7,524 nt of DNA from Candidatus Competibacteraceae bacterium (GTDB lineage: Bacteria > Pseudomonadota > Gammaproteobacteria > Competibacterales > Competibacteraceae): the NCBI GenBank assembly GCA_020445045.1, contig JAGRHI010000110.1, positions 16,308 through 23,831 on the forward strand, given 5' to 3'. The notes under the pieces were generated by a model that was not told the origin of the DNA, ran no database searches, and saw only the letters and a list, made by a program, of their open reading frames with translations. Each line of letters begins with the position of its first letter. The first letter of the stretch is position 1. A program made the position numbers and the translations under genes. Below, piece by piece: positions 5,325 to 7,524 of this stretch.

Positions 5325-6714
5325 GAGCCGCCTCCGGGAGCGTGGTCCAGGGCGCGGGATGGCGCACGGCGTCCCATACCGGGTTTTCCAGGGCGCGAAC
5401 CAGTTGCCGCGCCAGCGTCACCATGCCCTGATAGCCGGCATAGCCGTGCTCCCGTTCCTGGTTGACATCCAAAAATGGCAGGCGAGCCTTGATGGCGGTG
5501 TACATGTTGCGGCCGCCGGCGATCAGGATGTCGGCTTGCGTGTCGCGAGCCAGATCGAGCAGACCGCGCGGATTGCCGTCGTCGATCATTTGGGCATCCT
5601 CGCCCATCAACTCCCGAATTCGCTCCTTGTCCTCCTCGGTGGATTTCTTGGTGCCGGTGGCGACCACCTTCAGCCCCAGATCCTGCAAGGCGGCGACGAT
5701 GGACCAGGATTTGACTCCGCCGGTGTACAGCAGCGCCCGCTTGCCGCGCAGCCGTTCCCGCCAGGGCGCCAGTTCGGCATCGATCCGAGCCTCTTCACGA
5801 GCGATCAGCGCCTCGGTGCGGGCGTGAAGATCCGGGTCGTCGAGCAGGCGGGCGAAGTCGCGCAGGGCGGCGGATACATCGCGGATACCGTAAAAGCTGC
5901 CCTCGAACCAGGACGCGCCATAACGTTCCTTCAGCTTGCGGGCGACGTTGAGCATGGCGCGGGAACACACCACCATGTTGACCTCGGCCCGGTGCATGGT
6001 CTGAATTTCCTGGAAGCGGGCGTCGCCGGACAGGGAGCACAACACCCGCAATCCCAGTTCGTCGAACAGCGGCAGGGTGTGCCACAGTTCGCCGGCGATG
6101 TTGTATTCGCCGATCAGATTGATGTCGTGGACCCGCAATTCCGGTCGCGCGGGGTCCACCGGCGGCGGTTCCGGCTCGCGGCCGCCGATCACGTACTTGA
6201 GCATTGCCTCGCCGGCAATGCGATTGCCCAGATTCTTGCTGCCGAAGAAACCGGCCGAGTCGATCGGAATGATCGGTACGCCCCAGCGCTGCGCCGCCGC
6301 CTTGCAGACCGCCTCCAGATCGTCGCCGATCAGCGCCGTCACGCAGGTGCTGTACACGAACACCGCCGCCGGGGCGTGGCTGTCGATCACTTGCTTGATG
6401 GCGTGAAACAAGCGCTTTTCTCCGCGCCCCATGATGACGTCCTGCTCGCTGAGGTCGGTGGTCAGACCGAGCTTGTACAGCGTGGGGCCGGTGGAACGGG
6501 CGCCGCGATTGTCCCAGCCATTGCCGGCGCAGGATATGGGTCCATGGACGATGTGCGCGACATCGGCAATGGGCAGCAGGGCGATCTGCGCGCCATCGAA
6601 GGCACAGCCGCCGGCGGCGGCTCCCGGCTTGGGGCGGGCGCAGCCAGACTTGCTTTTCAGGTTGTGGGAGCAAGCCGGTTCGTCGACCAGTGCGGCGAGA
6701 TCGCTGGGTTTCAT
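5317..6714 (-). CDS. nifE: NifE, FeMo-cofactor scaffold subunit alpha
   Basis: The protein has 465 residues and is the alpha subunit of the NifEN scaffold. The N-terminus carries the NifE signature SGCARPKPGAAAGGCAFDGA followed by HGPISCAGN. C37, C62 and C124 fall exactly where the three NifE ligands of the interface [4Fe-4S] cluster are expected, and C250 (NMVVCSR) matches the cysteine proposed to hold the cofactor precursor, so the scaffold appears functional. A C-terminal AGGRNMYTA and NQEREHGYAGYQGM block is also typical. The ATG at 6714 has GAGG about eight bases upstream. No sigma-54 promoter is visible in the 145-base gap to nifF, so nifE probably depends on read-through from nifF or further upstream. 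Confidence 0.97.
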   Translation of the reverse strand: MKPSDLAALVDEPACSHNLKSKSGCARPKPGAAAGGCAFDGAQIALLPIADVAHIVHGPISCAGNGWDNRGARSTGPTLYKLGLTTDLSEQDVIMGRGEKRLFHAIKQVIDSHAPAAVFVYSTCVTALIGDDLEAVCKAAAQRWGVPIIPIDSAGFFGSKNLGNRIAGEAMLKYVIGGREPEPPPVDPARPELRVHDINLIGEYNIAGELWHTLPLFDELGLRVLCSLSGDARFQEIQTMHRAEVNMVVCSRAMLNVARKLKERYGASWFEGSFYGIRDVSAALRDFARLLDDPDLHARTEALIAREEARIDAELAPWRERLRGKRALLYTGGVKSWSIVAALQDLGLKVVATGTKKSTEEDKERIRELMGEDAQMIDDGNPRGLLDLARDTQADILIAGGRNMYTAIKARLPFLDVNQEREHGYAGYQGMVTLARQLVRALENPVWDAVRHPAPWTTLPEAAHG

Positions 6715-6802
6715 CGGATGATCCTCGGAGTGTCCTCAAACGGGCGCGGGGTTGCGGAGCGTTCAGGAAGCGGGGAAGTAGGGCACGCGGAACGGAAGGA
6801 CA

Positions 6803-6839
6803 GGGCATGGGGGAGCGGAATCGATCCGTCCCCATGCCC
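6803..6839 (-). terminator. Strong hairpin between nifF and nifE (terminator or attenuator)
   Basis: A perfect 10-bp stem, GGGCATGGGG (6803-6812) / CCCCATGCCC (6830-6839), contains a further CGGA/TCCG pairing (6816-6819 and 6825-6828) around a 5-base loop. It begins 20 bases past the nifF stop. On the minus strand it is followed by a pyrimidine-rich but not T-only stretch, so termination would be partial. The better T-tract (TGGTTTT) is on the plus side, where there is no gene. It may reduce nifE expression relative to nifF or stabilise the nifF 3' end. Confidence 0.55.
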
Positions 6840-6859
6840 CTGGTTTTCCGTGATCGACC

Positions 6860-7384
6860 TCAACCCGTCACCGCCGCGTCCAGCAGCTCGGGCTTGACCT
6901 GTTCGAGCCATTCTTCCAATCGCTCGTTGGTCAGGTCCGACTGATTGTCCTGATCGAGCACCAGTCCGACGAACTCGCCATCGCGCAGGGCCTTGGATTT
7001 CTCGAATTCGTAGCCTTCCGCCGACCAGCCGCCGATCAGATTGGCGCCCAGCTTCTTGAGTTTTTTGTAGGTGATGCCGAGCGCGTCCACGAACTCGGTG
7101 GGATAGCCGACCTGATCACCCAGACCGAACATGGCGATGGTCTTGCCGCTCACATGGCTGTTATCCATCTGTTCGAGGAATGCCGCCAGGGTATCGGGCA
7201 ATTCGCCATCACCCAGGGTCGGGGTCCCGACGATCAGGGCCTCGCAATCCTTCATCGCGTCCGGGGTGACCTTGGCGACATCGAACAGCTCGATTTCCCC
7301 TTCCTCGAACTGCTTTTTGATCCGCTTGGCGATCTTGCGGGTGTTACCGGTGTCGGTGGCGTAGAACAAACCGATCTTGGCCAT
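6860..7384 (-). CDS. nifF: NifF, nitrogenase flavodoxin
   Basis: The protein has 174 residues, a long-chain flavodoxin. The FMN phosphate loop is T10-D-T-G-N-T15, with isoalloxazine-contact segments TPTLGDGELP (54-63) and GLGDQVGYP (87-95). GWSAEGYEFE (119-128) and LDQDNQS (143-149) lie in the long-chain insertion and C-terminal region and closely resemble Azotobacter NifF as I recall it. It carries low-potential electrons to the nitrogenase Fe protein. An AGAGG sits about 11 bases before the ATG. The gene lies 18 bases downstream of the partial gene at the window edge, so it is probably within an operon. A housekeeping flavodoxin is possible but less likely beside nifE. Confidence 0.93.
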   Translation of the reverse strand: MAKIGLFYATDTGNTRKIAKRIKKQFEEGEIELFDVAKVTPDAMKDCEALIVGTPTLGDGELPDTLAAFLEQMDNSHVSGKTIAMFGLGDQVGYPTEFVDALGITYKKLKKLGANLIGGWSAEGYEFEKSKALRDGEFVGLVLDQDNQSDLTNERLEEWLEQVKPELLDAAVTG

Positions 7385-7402
7385 GGGCGATATCCTCTTG
7401 TT

Positions 7403-7524
7403 TCATGAATAAATGGGGTAACTTGCTTCTTCCAGTACCGCCGCCAGCACGATGCCGGTGGCCACCTGCAAATCGCTGGTCAGGCGCAGGCAGTGCTGAC
7501 GTCCATCCACCAGATAAAGGTTGA
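7403..7524 (-). CDS. C-terminal end of an unidentified small nif-region protein
   Basis: An open frame enters from the right edge and ends at a TGA (7403-7405). The last 39 residues include LYLVDGRQHCL and ATGIVLAAVLEEA. The codon use looks like that of the neighbours, the product ends cleanly and the stop is just upstream of the nifF ribosome-binding site, so it is very likely a real gene cotranscribed with nifF. I do not recognise it firmly. It may be one of the small conserved uncharacterised proteins found in gammaproteobacterial nif clusters (DUF6129 is a possibility), but this is from memory only. It is not NifT, NifX or NifY by its visible end. Confidence 0.6.
   Translation of the reverse strand, partial: NLYLVDGRQHCLRLTSDLQVATGIVLAAVLEEASYPIYS

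Noticed and set aside
5131..6897. A 588-codon plus-strand open frame
   Set aside because: It lies opposite nifE and the start of nifN, has no recognisable family character, and is explained by high GC content on the antisense strand of real genes.

Overview
The window is part of a nitrogen-fixation (nif) region from a GC-rich proteobacterium. The close resemblance of NifF, NifE, NifN, NifX and ModG to the Azotobacter-type proteins, and the sigma-54/NifA control signals, suggest a gammaproteobacterium, possibly of the purple sulfur or Competibacter kind. The lineage is an inference from recalled family features, not from a search.

Right part (about 3069-7524), all on the minus strand and read right to left: the 3' end of a small unidentified gene, then nifF (flavodoxin electron donor), nifE and nifN (scaffold on which the FeMo-cofactor is built; the two genes overlap by 8 bases), nifX (cofactor-precursor carrier) and fdxB (2[4Fe-4S] ferredoxin with an uninterrupted run of ten aspartates). 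Strong dyads lie between nifF and nifE and between nifX and fdxB. modG (tandem-Mop molybdate-binding protein, 2512-2940) follows on the same strand. The set therefore covers electron supply, cofactor scaffold, cofactor carriage and molybdenum handling.

Middle part: a small VanZ-like membrane protein gene (2108-2488) is the only plus-strand gene and converges on modG. Next to it is a 3'-terminal remnant of an AAA-ATPase-like/PD-(D/E)XK gene (about 1769-2057), carrying a frameshift and a likely in-frame insertion. Directly downstream of the remnant is an intact paralogue (219-1760, 513 residues). The two share a perfect 69-bp direct repeat spaced 1547 bp apart, which marks this as an accessory, rearranging insert inside the nif region.

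Left edge: the first 18 codons of nifV (homocitrate synthase) on the minus strand, ending with the DTTLRD signature start. It has a good -24/-12 (sigma-54) promoter at 92-107 and a perfect NifA upstream activator site, TGT-N4-T-N5-ACA, at 189-204. nifV therefore appears to have its own NifA-controlled promoter, independent of the cofactor cluster. No RNA genes, CRISPR arrays or complete insertion sequences were seen. I found no convincing wholly new system; the most unusual items are the duplicated nuclease/ATPase locus, the polyaspartate ferredoxin and the intergenic hairpins.
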